Source: Bordetella parapertussis
Lineage (GTDB): Bacteria > Pseudomonadota > Gammaproteobacteria > Burkholderiales > Burkholderiaceae_B
NCBI GenBank assembly: GCA_945872285.1
Contig: CAMBZR010000009.1
Location: 1-61,739, forward strand
Direction of reading: 5' to 3'
DNA length: 61,739 nt
In this document: positions 44,916 to 53,503 of the stretch, in pieces
How positions within the stretch are numbered: position 1 is the stretch's first letter
How the letters are laid out: each line of letters starts with the position of its first letter
The notes under the pieces: model-generated
What the model was told of the DNA's origin: nothing
Seen by the model: only the letters and a program-made list of their open reading frames with translations
Databases searched by the model: none
Translations under genes and position numbers: made by a program

Positions 44916-45392
44916 ATGGCGACTATTCCACTTACCGTGCGCGGGGCCGAGCGCTTGCAAACTGAACTGCAGCGCCTCAAACAGGTCGAGCGTCCTGCAG
45001 TCATTAACGCAATTGCCGAAGCGCGTGCCCAAGGCGATTTGTCTGAAAATGCCGAGTACGATGCTGCGCGCGAGCGACAAGGTTTTATTGAAGGTCGTAT
45101 TGCCGAGCTTGACGGCACGCTTTCAAATGCCCAACTCATTGAACCAAGCACCATCGATGCCGATGGACGTGTCGTGTTTGGCGCCACCGTCGAAATCGAA
45201 GAGCTTGAGTCGGGTGCTAAGGTAACGTATCAAATCGTTGGTGATGTCGAGGCCGACATTCGTTCGAATTTAATTTCGGTGTCTAGCCCTGTGGCGCGTG
45301 CGTTGATTGGCAAATACGAGGGCGATGTCGTTGAAGTCAAAGCCCCGTCTGGCTCGCGCGAATACGAGATCATTACCATTCAATACTTATGA
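44916..45392 (+). CDS. greA: Transcription elongation factor GreA
   Basis: GreA enters the RNA polymerase secondary channel and stimulates cleavage of backtracked RNA. Its 158 residues match the family. The N-terminal coiled coil carries the tip motif GDLSENAEYDAARE with the essential acidic residues, and the C-terminal domain ends VKAPSGSREYEIITIQYL. The start is ATG 44916 (MATIPLTVRGAERL); the TTG-started extension from 44904 lies in the terminator T run. There is no ordinary promoter space between the terminator and this start. Confidence 0.96.
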   Translation: MATIPLTVRGAERLQTELQRLKQVERPAVINAIAEARAQGDLSENAEYDAARERQGFIEGRIAELDGTLSNAQLIEPSTIDADGRVVFGATVEIEELESGAKVTYQIVGDVEADIRSNLISVSSPVARALIGKYEGDVVEVKAPSGSREYEIITIQYL

Positions 45393-45446
45393 CCCGTGTT
45401 GCCCCAGTGGGGCTGGGTGCACGCGCGGGGTACTGAATCGGGCTTT

Positions 45447-46061
45447 TTAGCGTTTAACTGGGGCGCGTTTACGAACAGTCGTGCCAAGTGCACCCCGGCG
45501 TGCACCGGCGCGTAGCGACAACGCACTGCCGCTGCGACGCGGAATCCCATGTGCGGTATTCTTAGCGCTTGCGGCGCGTTTGCTTGGGCGCGCAGGCCGG
45601 TCGCCCGAGTAAACGGTGGGGCGATCAGTATCCAGGTCGGTTTGCTCGCGTTCTGGGCGATTGCGTCGACTTGGTTTTTGAACCTTTTTGCCCGCCGCGG
45701 CCAGCTTTTTGGGGGTGTGGGGTTCGTTGGGCTTACGCTTAGCTGGGGTTGCAGGTTCAGCAGGCGGTTTAAGGTAGGTACCCTTTGAGCCAAAGCGATA
45801 CAAAATCAGCATTTTGCCCAGGTGGTGCACCGTCGCGCACGAAAGGGTGTCGCAAATCGTTGCAAGCATGGCATCGCGCTCGTCGCGGTCAGCACTGCCG
45901 GCCCTAACCTTAATCAGCTCATGAGCAGACAGGCTTAGGTCAATTTCTTTCAATACTGCCTCAGTCAGCCCGTTGTCGCCGATCATTACAACTGGGCGAA
46001 GGGGGTGAGCAGCAGCGCGAAGCGAACTACGCTCGCGGGGGGTAAGTTCCATAATAGTCAT
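45447..46061 (-). CDS. yhbY: YhbY family RNA-binding protein with basic tail
   Basis: A CRM-domain protein that binds pre-50S ribosome particles in E. coli. The core (about residues 4-97) is normal: [33 protein letters not shown] and [17 protein letters not shown] with a C-terminal strand LILYRFG. A basic, low-complexity tail of about 100 residues (rich in Arg, Lys, Pro, Ala) follows; E. coli YhbY (97 residues) lacks it, though betaproteobacterial members often have such tails. ATG 46061 and 46052 are both possible starts. It is divergent from rlmE with only 18 bases between, as in relatives. Confidence 0.88.
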   Translation of the reverse strand: MTIMELTPRERSSLRAAAHPLRPVVMIGDNGLTEAVLKEIDLSLSAHELIKVRAGSADRDERDAMLATICDTLSCATVHHLGKMLILYRFGSKGTYLKPPAEPATPAKRKPNEPHTPKKLAAAGKKVQKPSRRNRPEREQTDLDTDRPTVYSGDRPARPSKRAASAKNTAHGIPRRSGSALSLRAGARRGALGTTVRKRAPVKR

Positions 46062-46079
46062 AAGGTAGATTGTACGGGA

Positions 46080-46715
46080 ATGGCCAAGAACAAATTTTCT
46101 AAAGAATGGGTCATGCAGCACATTAATGACCCTTTCGTAAAAATGGCGACCCAAAAGGGCTATCGGGCTCGGGCGGCCTTTAAATTGACCGAGATTCTGG
46201 ATGCTGAAAAGCTCATGCGTCGCGGCGACGTCATTGTTGACTTGGGCTCGACCCCAGGCAGTTGGTCGCAGGTGGCACGCGAACGACTAGTCGGCAAGGG
46301 AGGCATCGTTGACGGTCGCATCATCGCCCTCGATTTGTTACCCATGGAGCCCATCGCTGGCGTCGAGTTCATTTTGGGCGACTTTAGCGAAGAGGCGATC
46401 CTTGAACAGCTTAATTTGGCCCTCGTGGGCACCAAGGTTGACTTGATAATGTCGGATATGGCTCCAAATTTATCGGGGGTGGGCTTAGCCGATGCGGCCA
46501 GAATTCAGCAGGTGATTGATTTAGCCCTTGAATTTTCGCTGATTCACCTCAAAACAGACGGTGCATTGATCGTAAAAGCGTTTCACGGTAGCGGTTTTTC
46601 GCAAACCGTTGAAATCTTCAAACGTCACTTCAAACGGGTGGTCGAGCGCAAGCCCAAAGCATCCAGAGATCGTTCTTCGGAAACTTTCTTGATTGCCAAG
46701 GGTCGAAAGGGCTAG
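46080..46715 (+). CDS. rlmE: 23S rRNA (uridine2552-2'-O)-methyltransferase
   Basis: RlmE (FtsJ/RrmJ) methylates U2552 in the A loop of 23S rRNA. The 211-residue protein has SAM motif [21 protein letters not shown] and [11 protein letters not shown], with the K-D-K-E catalytic set apparent (Lys in AAFKLTEI, Asp in SDMAPN, Lys in [10 protein letters not shown], Glu in SSETFLIA). ATG 46080 gives [10 protein letters not shown], a standard start; the longer frame is a shadow of yhbY's 5' end. ftsH follows, as in most proteobacteria. Confidence 0.95.
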   Translation: MAKNKFSKEWVMQHINDPFVKMATQKGYRARAAFKLTEILDAEKLMRRGDVIVDLGSTPGSWSQVARERLVGKGGIVDGRIIALDLLPMEPIAGVEFILGDFSEEAILEQLNLALVGTKVDLIMSDMAPNLSGVGLADAARIQQVIDLALEFSLIHLKTDGALIVKAFHGSGFSQTVEIFKRHFKRVVERKPKASRDRSSETFLIAKGRKG

Positions 46716-46805
46716 AACGCTGCAATTTCGGCTCCATCGCTGAGTAAGGGATTACTGCGAATGGTCTTTTTTAACAGGTAGAATGTAATTTTGCCCCGTT
46801 GCAAT

Positions 46806-46829
46806 ATGCCCTTTAGGCCAAAGGGGCAT
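46806..46829 (+). promoter_or_regulatory. Hairpin in the ftsH leader
   Basis: ATGCCCTTT (46806-46814) can pair with AAAGGGGCAT (46820-46829) with one bulged G around AGGCC. It lies about 33 bases before the ftsH start and has no T run, so it is more likely a leader structure than a terminator. A TAGAAT box at 46779-46784 could be the -10 of an ftsH promoter. Confidence 0.4.
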
Positions 46830-46861
46830 GGCGCGTCAGAATGACAAGCTGGAGATCGGCC

Positions 46862-48748
46862 TTGAACAACTCTTTTTCGAAAGTCGCGGTTTGGATGGTG
46901 ATTGGTTTGGTGTTGTTTACTGTTTTTAAACAGTTCGACAGCCGCGCACCCGTGCAAGACACCGTGAGCTACACACAATTTATGGATGATGCCAAATCGG
47001 GCAAGGTCCGGCGTGTCGACGTCCAAAACGATGTTCTTCACGTCACACCTGATTCCGGCCGTCCTTACACGCTGACCTCGCCTGGTGATCTTTGGATGGT
47101 GTCTGATCTGCTCAAGGCGGGCGTGTCTGTCTCAGGCAAGCCACGCGAAGAGCCCTCGCTACTCATGAATATCTTTGTGTCATGGTTTCCAATGTTGCTC
47201 TTGATCGGCGTCTGGGTGTTTTTCATGCGCCAGATGCAGGGCGGTGGCAAGGGCGGAGCATTTAGTTTTGGTAAGTCGCGTGCACGTTTGCTTGACGAGG
47301 GCACCAATGCCATCACGTTTGCAGACGTTGCCGGTTGCGATGAAGCAAAAGATGACGTCCAAGAAATCGTTGATTTTTTACGTGATCCCTCCAAGTTTCA
47401 AAAACTCGGTGGCCGGATCCCGCGCGGTGTGCTGATGGTGGGCTCGCCTGGTACCGGTAAAACATTGTTAGCCAAAGCGATTGCTGGCGAAGCAAAGGTG
47501 CCGTTTTTTAGTATCTCGGGTTCTGATTTTGTCGAGATGTTCGTAGGTGTGGGCGCGGCTCGCGTGCGCGACATGTTTGAAAACGCTAAAAAACACTCGC
47601 CCTGCATTATCTTTATTGACGAGATCGATGCGGTGGGTCGCCAACGTGGCGCCGGCCTCGGTGGTGGCAACGACGAGCGTGAACAAACGCTGAACCAAAT
47701 GCTCGTTGAGATGGACGGCTTTGAGTCGGGCGTCGGTGTGATTGTGATCGCAGCCACCAACCGCCCCGATGTGCTTGACCCTGCGTTACTGCGCCCCGGT
47801 CGTTTTGATCGTCAGGTGGTTGTGCCGTTGCCAGATATTCGTGGCCGCGAACAAATCCTCAAAGTTCACATGCGTAAAGTGCCTTTGTCACAAAACGTTG
47901 ATGCGCACACTTTGGCACGCGGTTGCCCTGGTTTTTCGGGCGCTGATCTGGCCAATCTGGTCAACGAGTCAGCCTTGTTTGCCGCGCGTCGTAACGGTCG
48001 CACTGTTGATATGTCTGACTTTGAAAAAGCAAAAGACAAGATCATCATGGGCGCTGAACGTCGCTCAATCGTGATGCCCGAAGAAGAGCGTCGTAATACC
48101 GCGTATCACGAATCGGGTCACGCGATTGTGGCGCGCATGCTGCCTAAAACGGATCCCGTACACAAAGTCACCATCATTCCGCGCGGACGTGCCTTAGGCG
48201 TGACGATGCAGTTGCCCGAAGGCGACCGCTACAGCATGGACAAAGAGCGTTTGTTGTGCACGATTGCGGTGTTGTTTGGCGGTCGTATCGCGGAAGAACT
48301 CTTCATGAACCAAATGACCACGGGCGCCTCGAACGACTTTGAACGTGCCACAGCGATTGCTCGCGACATGGTCACGCGTTATGGTATGACCGACAATCTG
48401 GGCCCAGTGGTCTACGCTGAAAACGAAGGCGAAATCTTTTTAGGGCGTAGCGTGACAAAAACGACGCACATGTCTGAAGCAACGATGCAGAAAGTCGATA
48501 ACGAAATTCGTAAGATTATTGACGAGCAGTACGCACGGGCACGCGCGATTCTTGAAAGCAGCCGTGAAAAAGTCGAGATCATGACGAAAGCGTTGCTCGA
48601 ATGGGAAACCATCGACGCCGATCAGATTGGCGACATTATCGAAGGCCGTCCGCCTCGTCCGCCCAAGGTGCCTCAGGCGCCAGCAGACTCCTCTGACACT
48701 CCGCCAACGGGCGCAGCACCAACCAACGACCCGGCCGCAGTCGTCTGA
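46862..48748 (+). CDS. ftsH: ATP-dependent zinc metalloprotease FtsH
   Basis: FtsH is the membrane AAA+ protease that degrades misassembled membrane proteins and regulators such as LpxC and sigma-32. 628 residues: first span in [15 protein letters not shown], periplasmic part, second span [18 protein letters not shown] module ([17 protein letters not shown]; second region of homology [13 protein letters not shown]), and zinc motif HESGH (His-Glu-x-x-His) near 415-420. A TTG at 46862 is chosen because GGAG at 46851-46854 is well placed and gives [11 protein letters not shown], the family start. The C-terminal tail is Pro/Ala-rich. Confidence 0.96.
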   Translation: MNNSFSKVAVWMVIGLVLFTVFKQFDSRAPVQDTVSYTQFMDDAKSGKVRRVDVQNDVLHVTPDSGRPYTLTSPGDLWMVSDLLKAGVSVSGKPREEPSLLMNIFVSWFPMLLLIGVWVFFMRQMQGGGKGGAFSFGKSRARLLDEGTNAITFADVAGCDEAKDDVQEIVDFLRDPSKFQKLGGRIPRGVLMVGSPGTGKTLLAKAIAGEAKVPFFSISGSDFVEMFVGVGAARVRDMFENAKKHSPCIIFIDEIDAVGRQRGAGLGGGNDEREQTLNQMLVEMDGFESGVGVIVIAATNRPDVLDPALLRPGRFDRQVVVPLPDIRGREQILKVHMRKVPLSQNVDAHTLARGCPGFSGADLANLVNESALFAARRNGRTVDMSDFEKAKDKIIMGAERRSIVMPEEERRNTAYHESGHAIVARMLPKTDPVHKVTIIPRGRALGVTMQLPEGDRYSMDKERLLCTIAVLFGGRIAEELFMNQMTTGASNDFERATAIARDMVTRYGMTDNLGPVVYAENEGEIFLGRSVTKTTHMSEATMQKVDNEIRKIIDEQYARARAILESSREKVEIMTKALLEWETIDADQIGDIIEGRPPRPPKVPQAPADSSDTPPTGAAPTNDPAAVV

Positions 48749-48767
48749 GGCAAAAAAGCCAAACTTA

Positions 48768-49613
48768 ATGTCAGACTATTGGTCCTGCGGGCGTTTTGAG
48801 TTCTCACTCAAACGCCCGCTTTTAATGGGTATCGTCAATGTCACGCCTGATTCGTTTTCAGACGGTGGGCAGCACCTAAGCGCTGAGGCTGCCATTACTC
48901 ATGCTCGGACCCTAATTGTTGAAGGTGCGCAAATTATCGACCTTGGGGCAGAATCCACTCGCCCCGGTGCTTTGCCGGTTTCGGTCCAAGAAGAGCTCGC
49001 CCGCCTTTTACCGGTCATTGCTGCCCTGCGCGACAGCGGTGCAGCACTATCGGTTGACACTTGCAAACCCGAGGTGATGCAGGCCGCACTCGATGCAGGG
49101 GCAGATATTATTAATGATGTCACCGGCATGCGAGATCCTCAGGCTCAGCGTGTTGTGGCAAGGCATCCAAGCTGCGGGGTTTGTGTCATGCATATGCAGG
49201 GTGAACCGCGCACCATGCAGCTAAATCCCCACTACCTAAACGTCGTGACTGAGGTCAGTGCCGCGTTGGTCGCCCAGGCGCAGTTGCTCGAAAAACTTGG
49301 CGTCCAGCGCGCGCGTATCAGCCTAGATCCTGGTTTAGGTTTCGGTAAGACTGCCGAACAAAACTATCAATTGCTCAAGGGTTTGGCGACGCTGGTTCAT
49401 AGCGGCTATCCTGTCGTGTTGGGTGCTTCTCGCAAATCAATGCTCGGTGCCATAACTGGAAAGCCTGTCGATCAGCGCTTGAGTGGTAGTATTGCGGCGG
49501 CACTGGCTGGTATAGCCAGAGGTGTCGCGGTGTTGCGCGTGCACGATGTGGATGCCACTCACGATGCTTTAAAAGTTTGGCAGTCGGTTCAGGCTGCAGA
49601 GGATGTTAAATGA
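48768..49613 (+). CDS. folP: Dihydropteroate synthase
   Basis: FolP joins p-aminobenzoate to the pterin pyrophosphate in folate synthesis and is the sulfonamide target. 281 residues with [14 protein letters not shown], the GAESTRPGA loop, [30 protein letters not shown] and [10 protein letters not shown] all intact. ATG 48768 was chosen; the longer frame reads through the end of ftsH. Its stop overlaps the glmM start by four bases (ATGA). Confidence 0.96.
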   Translation: MSDYWSCGRFEFSLKRPLLMGIVNVTPDSFSDGGQHLSAEAAITHARTLIVEGAQIIDLGAESTRPGALPVSVQEELARLLPVIAALRDSGAALSVDTCKPEVMQAALDAGADIINDVTGMRDPQAQRVVARHPSCGVCVMHMQGEPRTMQLNPHYLNVVTEVSAALVAQAQLLEKLGVQRARISLDPGLGFGKTAEQNYQLLKGLATLVHSGYPVVLGASRKSMLGAITGKPVDQRLSGSIAAALAGIARGVAVLRVHDVDATHDALKVWQSVQAAEDVK

Positions 49614-50956
49614 GTCAAAGAAAATATTTCGGTACCGACGGCGTTCGCGGCAAAGTGGGCGGTGAGGTCATCAATGCCGAATTCGCGCTCAGACTTGGCT
49701 ACGCAGCCGGCAAAGTTTTGGCCAAAGAGCACTCGGCGCGGCGGGGTCGCCCGACCGTTTTAATTGGTAAAGACACGCGTATTAGTGGTTATATGCTCGA
49801 GTCAGCGCTAGAGGCGGGCTTTGCCTCGGCTGGGATCGAGGTGTTGTTGGCCGGACCTTTGCCAACCCCTGCGGTAGCGTATCTGACGCGCACTTGGCGC
49901 CTGGTCGCGGGCATTGTCATCAGTGCCTCGCACAACCCGTATGATGACAACGGCATCAAGTTTTTTTCGTCTAAAGGCATGAAGTTGCCCGACGAAACCG
50001 AGGCCGCAATTGAAGCGGCACTTGACGAGCCGATGCAGTGCGTAAGTTCTGAAAAACTCGGTCGAGCGCGTCGGATTGATGATGCCCCCGGCCGGTATAT
50101 CGAGTTTTGTAAAAGCACGTTTCCCTCGGATTTAGATCTGGGCGGGTTAAAACTCGTGGTTGATGCCGCTAATGGTGCGGCTTACCACATCGCACCGCAC
50201 GTCTTTCGTGAACTCGGTGCAGTAGTGACTGCGATTGGAGTGTCACCGGATGGCTTCAATATCAATAAAGATGTCGGGGCACTGCACCCCGAGAGTTTGG
50301 CGGCTGAAGTGCGCGCGCGCGGTGCTGACCTAGGAATCGCCTTAGATGGCGATGCCGATCGGGTTCAAATGGTCGACGCCTCGGGGCGCGTCTATAACGG
50401 CGACGAACTTCTTTACGCGGTCTTGCGCGAACGTCTCTCGCGCGGCCCGGTAGCGGGTGTCGTGGGTACCCTCATGACAAACTTTGGCTTTGAGCGGCAG
50501 CTTAAAAGCATGGGCATTCCGTTTGAGCGTGCGCAAGTCGGCGATCGCTATGTTCTTGAACAATTGCGTAACCGCGGCTGGCTGTATGGCGGCGAAAGTT
50601 CTGGCCACCTGCTGTGCCTCGATTCACACACTACGGGTGACGGCATCGTTGCGGCTTTGCAAGTCTTGGCTGCCTTGCAGCGCAGTGGCGAAACCCTTGC
50701 CCAATGGGTGTCTGCGCTACGCTTGTATCCACAAAAAATGATCAGTGTCGCGCTCAAGCCCGGCACTGACTGGGCCACGCATGCTGGCTTGCAGGCAGCC
50801 CAAAAACAAGCTGAGGCCTGGCTGGGCGAGCGTGGTCGCGTGCTGATTCGCGCCTCGGGCACTGAACCCAAGCTTCGCCTGATGGTCGAGGCCGATGACG
50901 AAGCTTTAGCGACAAAGTGCGTTGACCTCTTGGCAGCGGTTGATTTAACGAGCTAG
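49610..50956 (+). CDS. glmM: Phosphoglucosamine mutase
   Basis: GlmM interconverts glucosamine 6-phosphate and glucosamine 1-phosphate for UDP-GlcNAc, the precursor of peptidoglycan and lipopolysaccharide. 448 residues, as in the family. Active-site serine in [17 protein letters not shown]; metal loop [14 protein letters not shown]; sugar loop GGESSGHL; phosphate-binding [14 protein letters not shown] near the end. Translationally coupled to folP. Confidence 0.97.
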   Translation: MSQRKYFGTDGVRGKVGGEVINAEFALRLGYAAGKVLAKEHSARRGRPTVLIGKDTRISGYMLESALEAGFASAGIEVLLAGPLPTPAVAYLTRTWRLVAGIVISASHNPYDDNGIKFFSSKGMKLPDETEAAIEAALDEPMQCVSSEKLGRARRIDDAPGRYIEFCKSTFPSDLDLGGLKLVVDAANGAAYHIAPHVFRELGAVVTAIGVSPDGFNINKDVGALHPESLAAEVRARGADLGIALDGDADRVQMVDASGRVYNGDELLYAVLRERLSRGPVAGVVGTLMTNFGFERQLKSMGIPFERAQVGDRYVLEQLRNRGWLYGGESSGHLLCLDSHTTGDGIVAALQVLAALQRSGETLAQWVSALRLYPQKMISVALKPGTDWATHAGLQAAQKQAEAWLGERGRVLIRASGTEPKLRLMVEADDEALATKCVDLLAAVDLTS

Positions 50957-51000
50957 GGCGGGCAGCTTTGCGCGCAACAGGTTTTTTACCGTCGCCCGCC
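50957..51000 (+). terminator. Loose inverted repeat after glmM
   Basis: GGCGGGC (50957-50963) starts immediately after the glmM stop and pairs with GCCCGCC (50994-51000) over a 30-base loop. No T run follows. It may stabilise the mRNA end or terminate weakly; it is reported for completeness. Confidence 0.3.
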
Positions 51001-51081
51001 TAAGTCAAAAAAACTTCATCATTTCGTCACCTTTATGCAACGTGTGCTGGTCAAACTAGGCAAACCTAGGAGACCAACCTC

Positions 51082-51885
51082 ATGCTTGAGCTTGTACGTA
51101 GCGCCTCTAGTTTCTTTACACTTCCCGCGGCTTCTAGTGATTCGCAAGGCCTGGTAGTGGGTTTGGCACAGTCAGCAAAAGAAATTGAACTCGCACAGCG
51201 ATTGCGCCATGACGTCTTTAGCGCTGAGTATGGGGCGATCTTAGGGCGCGAGCATGATGGCGTGGATCGCGACGAGTTCGATCCGTGGTGCGCGCATTTG
51301 TTAGTACGAGAACTTGGTTCGGATCGCGTGGTGGGCACCTACCGAATTTTGACGCCACAACAGGCAAAGCGCGCTGGCGGCTATTACTCTGAATCGGAGT
51401 TTGACCTCAGCGGCTTGGGTGCGGTGCGTGAGTCTCTGGTTGAGTTCGGTCGGGCCTGCATTCATGAAGAGCATCGTCAGGGTGGCGTTTTAATGATGCT
51501 TTGGTCAGGCTTGGCCGAAATCCTCAAACAAGGCAATTATGAGCACGTTTTTGGGTGTGCGAGCGTCAGTCTGCGCGACGACGGTGTCACAGCTGCTGAG
51601 GCCTGGCGCCAGATTAAAGAACGTGCGCTTTTTACTGAGACTGTTGGTGTGCGGCCTTTGCATCGCTACCCTGTTGAGCAGCTAGACAGTCAGTTGCCGG
51701 CGTCTGTGCCTGCGTTGCTCAAAGGCTATTTAAAACTTGGTGCCCGCGTCTGCGGCGAACCCGCTTGGGATCCCGATTTTCATACGGCTGATTTTCCGTT
51801 ATTGCTCTCGGTCAGTGGCATGGCTCAGCGTTATCGTAAGCACTTTGGCTTTGAAAGCGCTAAACCGGGATCAGCGCAAAATTAA
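51082..51885 (+). CDS. olsB: Ornithine-ACP N-acyltransferase, OlsB type (hemolysin-like GNAT)
   Basis: OlsB adds a 3-hydroxyacyl chain to ornithine, the first step of ornithine-lipid synthesis. 267 residues of the GNAT-like OlsB class: AQRLRHDVFSAEYGA, GTYRILTPQQAKRAGGYYSESEFD, VEFGRACIHEEHRQGGVLMMLW, and a C-terminal GARVCGEPAWDPDFHTADFPLLL motif typical of betaproteobacterial members. No olsA is adjacent. ATG 51082 has AGGAGA a few bases upstream. The end overlaps the convergent ppx end by 26 bases. It sits among glmM and phosphate genes, which is notable because ornithine lipids replace phospholipids when phosphate is short. Confidence 0.85.
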   Translation: MLELVRSASSFFTLPAASSDSQGLVVGLAQSAKEIELAQRLRHDVFSAEYGAILGREHDGVDRDEFDPWCAHLLVRELGSDRVVGTYRILTPQQAKRAGGYYSESEFDLSGLGAVRESLVEFGRACIHEEHRQGGVLMMLWSGLAEILKQGNYEHVFGCASVSLRDDGVTAAEAWRQIKERALFTETVGVRPLHRYPVEQLDSQLPASVPALLKGYLKLGARVCGEPAWDPDFHTADFPLLLSVSGMAQRYRKHFGFESAKPGSAQN

Positions 51886-53347
51886 AGCCAACTTTCGCCC
51901 ACTCTGCTTCTTCTCCGTGTAACGAAAAATCTGTTAACGGGTGAGAGTCGAGCCATTTTTTATCGACCTGGCAAACAATAGAAGTGCCCTTGATGCTTAG
52001 TGAGAGCGGCAACTTGGAGACGTCCTCACGACGTCGGCAAAGTAAAACCGATAGGCGCAGACACAAAATTGTGAGCCATTGGTCACGATTTTTGACTAGA
52101 TTCTGAGCCTTGGTGAGTTTGCCCGTATGCGCCAGCGCTAGCAGCCCCAATTGCGTCTGATCGACTCTTGAAAACCCGGGCATATCGGCGTGATTCAAAA
52201 TGTAAGCACTGTGCTTGTGATAGCCAGCCTGTGCGATAGACAGACCCACTTCGTGTAGGTCGCAAGCCCAATTTAGGGTGTGCCGCAATTCATCTTGTTC
52301 TGTGCGCTCAGGTAAAACAGAAGCAAACAAACTCAAGGCGCTGCGCTTGACCCGAGTCGCCTGGCGCATATCGACGTGGTAACGCTTGGTAAAGGCCAGC
52401 ACCGAAACGTCGCGCCGATCGTGCGCCTCTTCGCGACCGGCCAGATCAACTAAAACGCCTAAACGTAAGGCGCCATCACCGGTTTTCATGACTTCGACAC
52501 GCATCTCGGCAAAAAAAGCGCTCATGATCGCCAGACCACCCGTTAAAACGTCGGCGCGCTCAAGCTTTATCCCGGGCAGATCATCTGGAATCACGCGCCC
52601 GGCGCGCACCAGTTTAGCTTTTAGTTTTTCAAGACCATCACGCGTGATGCCATCGGGCGACAGACGCCCTTCGGTCAAAATCGCGTACAGTGCTTTGGCA
52701 GTGCCCGAAGAGCCAAAGGCGACATCCCAGCCCATTTTGCGGTAAGGTTTGGTGATCACCTCGATCTCTCGGCGAGCGGCGAGTTCGGCCAGCTTCATGG
52801 AATAGTTATCGATGACGCCGTCAGGAAAAAACTTTCGACTGTAGCTGACGCAGCCCATGTAAAGCGAAGAGGTGAGCAAGGGCTCGTCGCCGCGACCAAT
52901 AATCACCTCGGTCGAGCCCCCGCCAATATCGACCACCAGGCGCCGGTCGTTCGAGATGGGTAGCGTATGGCTGACCCCAGAATAGATTAACCGCGCTTCT
53001 TCGCGCCCGGCGATGACCTCAATCGGAAACCCGAGGGCCTCTTCGGCGCGGGGTAAAAAATCCGCGATGTTGCGCGCAACTCGGAAGGTGTTGGTGGCAA
53101 CCGCACGCACTCGGTCTGGGTGAAAGCTGCGTAAGCGCTCGCCAAAGCGTTTGAGGACCTCAATGGCGCGTTCAACCGATTCGTCATCCAGTATTTTGGC
53201 TGAACTCAACCCTGCGGCTAAGCGGACGGTTTCTTTGAGGCGATCGATTTGATAGATGTGCTTGGCACCGTTTTGCTCGGCAACGCGTCCAATCGAGAGC
53301 CTAAAACTGTTCGACCCTAGATCCACTGCTGCCAAAAGGTGTTCCAT
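51860..53347 (-). CDS. ppx: Exopolyphosphatase
   Basis: Ppx/GppA-family enzyme of 495 residues that shortens polyphosphate and in some forms hydrolyses pppGpp. Actin-like ATPase motifs: AVDLGSNSFRLSIGR at the start, VVDIGGGSTEVIIGRG near 137, and the C-terminal HD-like region (HEVGLSIAQAGYHKHSAYIL). ATG 53347 gives MEHLLAAVDLGSN; a GTG nine codons upstream is possible. Divergent from ppk across about 155 bases that contain a good PHO-box triplet. Confidence 0.94.
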   Translation of the reverse strand: MEHLLAAVDLGSNSFRLSIGRVAEQNGAKHIYQIDRLKETVRLAAGLSSAKILDDESVERAIEVLKRFGERLRSFHPDRVRAVATNTFRVARNIADFLPRAEEALGFPIEVIAGREEARLIYSGVSHTLPISNDRRLVVDIGGGSTEVIIGRGDEPLLTSSLYMGCVSYSRKFFPDGVIDNYSMKLAELAARREIEVITKPYRKMGWDVAFGSSGTAKALYAILTEGRLSPDGITRDGLEKLKAKLVRAGRVIPDDLPGIKLERADVLTGGLAIMSAFFAEMRVEVMKTGDGALRLGVLVDLAGREEAHDRRDVSVLAFTKRYHVDMRQATRVKRSALSLFASVLPERTEQDELRHTLNWACDLHEVGLSIAQAGYHKHSAYILNHADMPGFSRVDQTQLGLLALAHTGKLTKAQNLVKNRDQWLTILCLRLSVLLCRRREDVSKLPLSLSIKGTSIVCQVDKKWLDSHPLTDFSLHGEEAEWAKVGFNFALIPV

Positions 53348-53436
53348 CAACGTCAACCCGTAACCAAAGTACACGTATTATAGAAGGGTATCCTAAAGGT
53401 GCCCCAGAGTTGAAAATATAGCTGAGAAGGCACGGA

Positions 53437-53465
53437 CTGTTACTAAACTGTAACCTTACTGTTGT
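53437..53465 (+). promoter_or_regulatory. PHO-box triplet ahead of ppk
   Basis: CTGT cores begin at 53437, 53448 and 53459, giving exactly 11-bp spacing (CTGTTAC, CTGTAAC, CTGTTGT, separated by TAAA and CTTA). This matches the PhoB consensus of CTGTCAT half-sites. AT-rich sequence with a possible -10 (TAAAAC at 53473-53478) follows. PhoB control of ppk is known in relatives; whether ppx is also controlled from here is unclear. Confidence 0.75.
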
Positions 53466-53503
53466 AAAAACCTAAAACATTAAAAAAATTAAGGTCATTC
53501 GTC

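Noticed and set aside
45401..45413. GCCCC-AGT-GGGGC hairpin between greA and yhbY as a terminator
   Set aside because: The stem is five pairs and has no T run on either strand; it may still slow polymerase but cannot be called.
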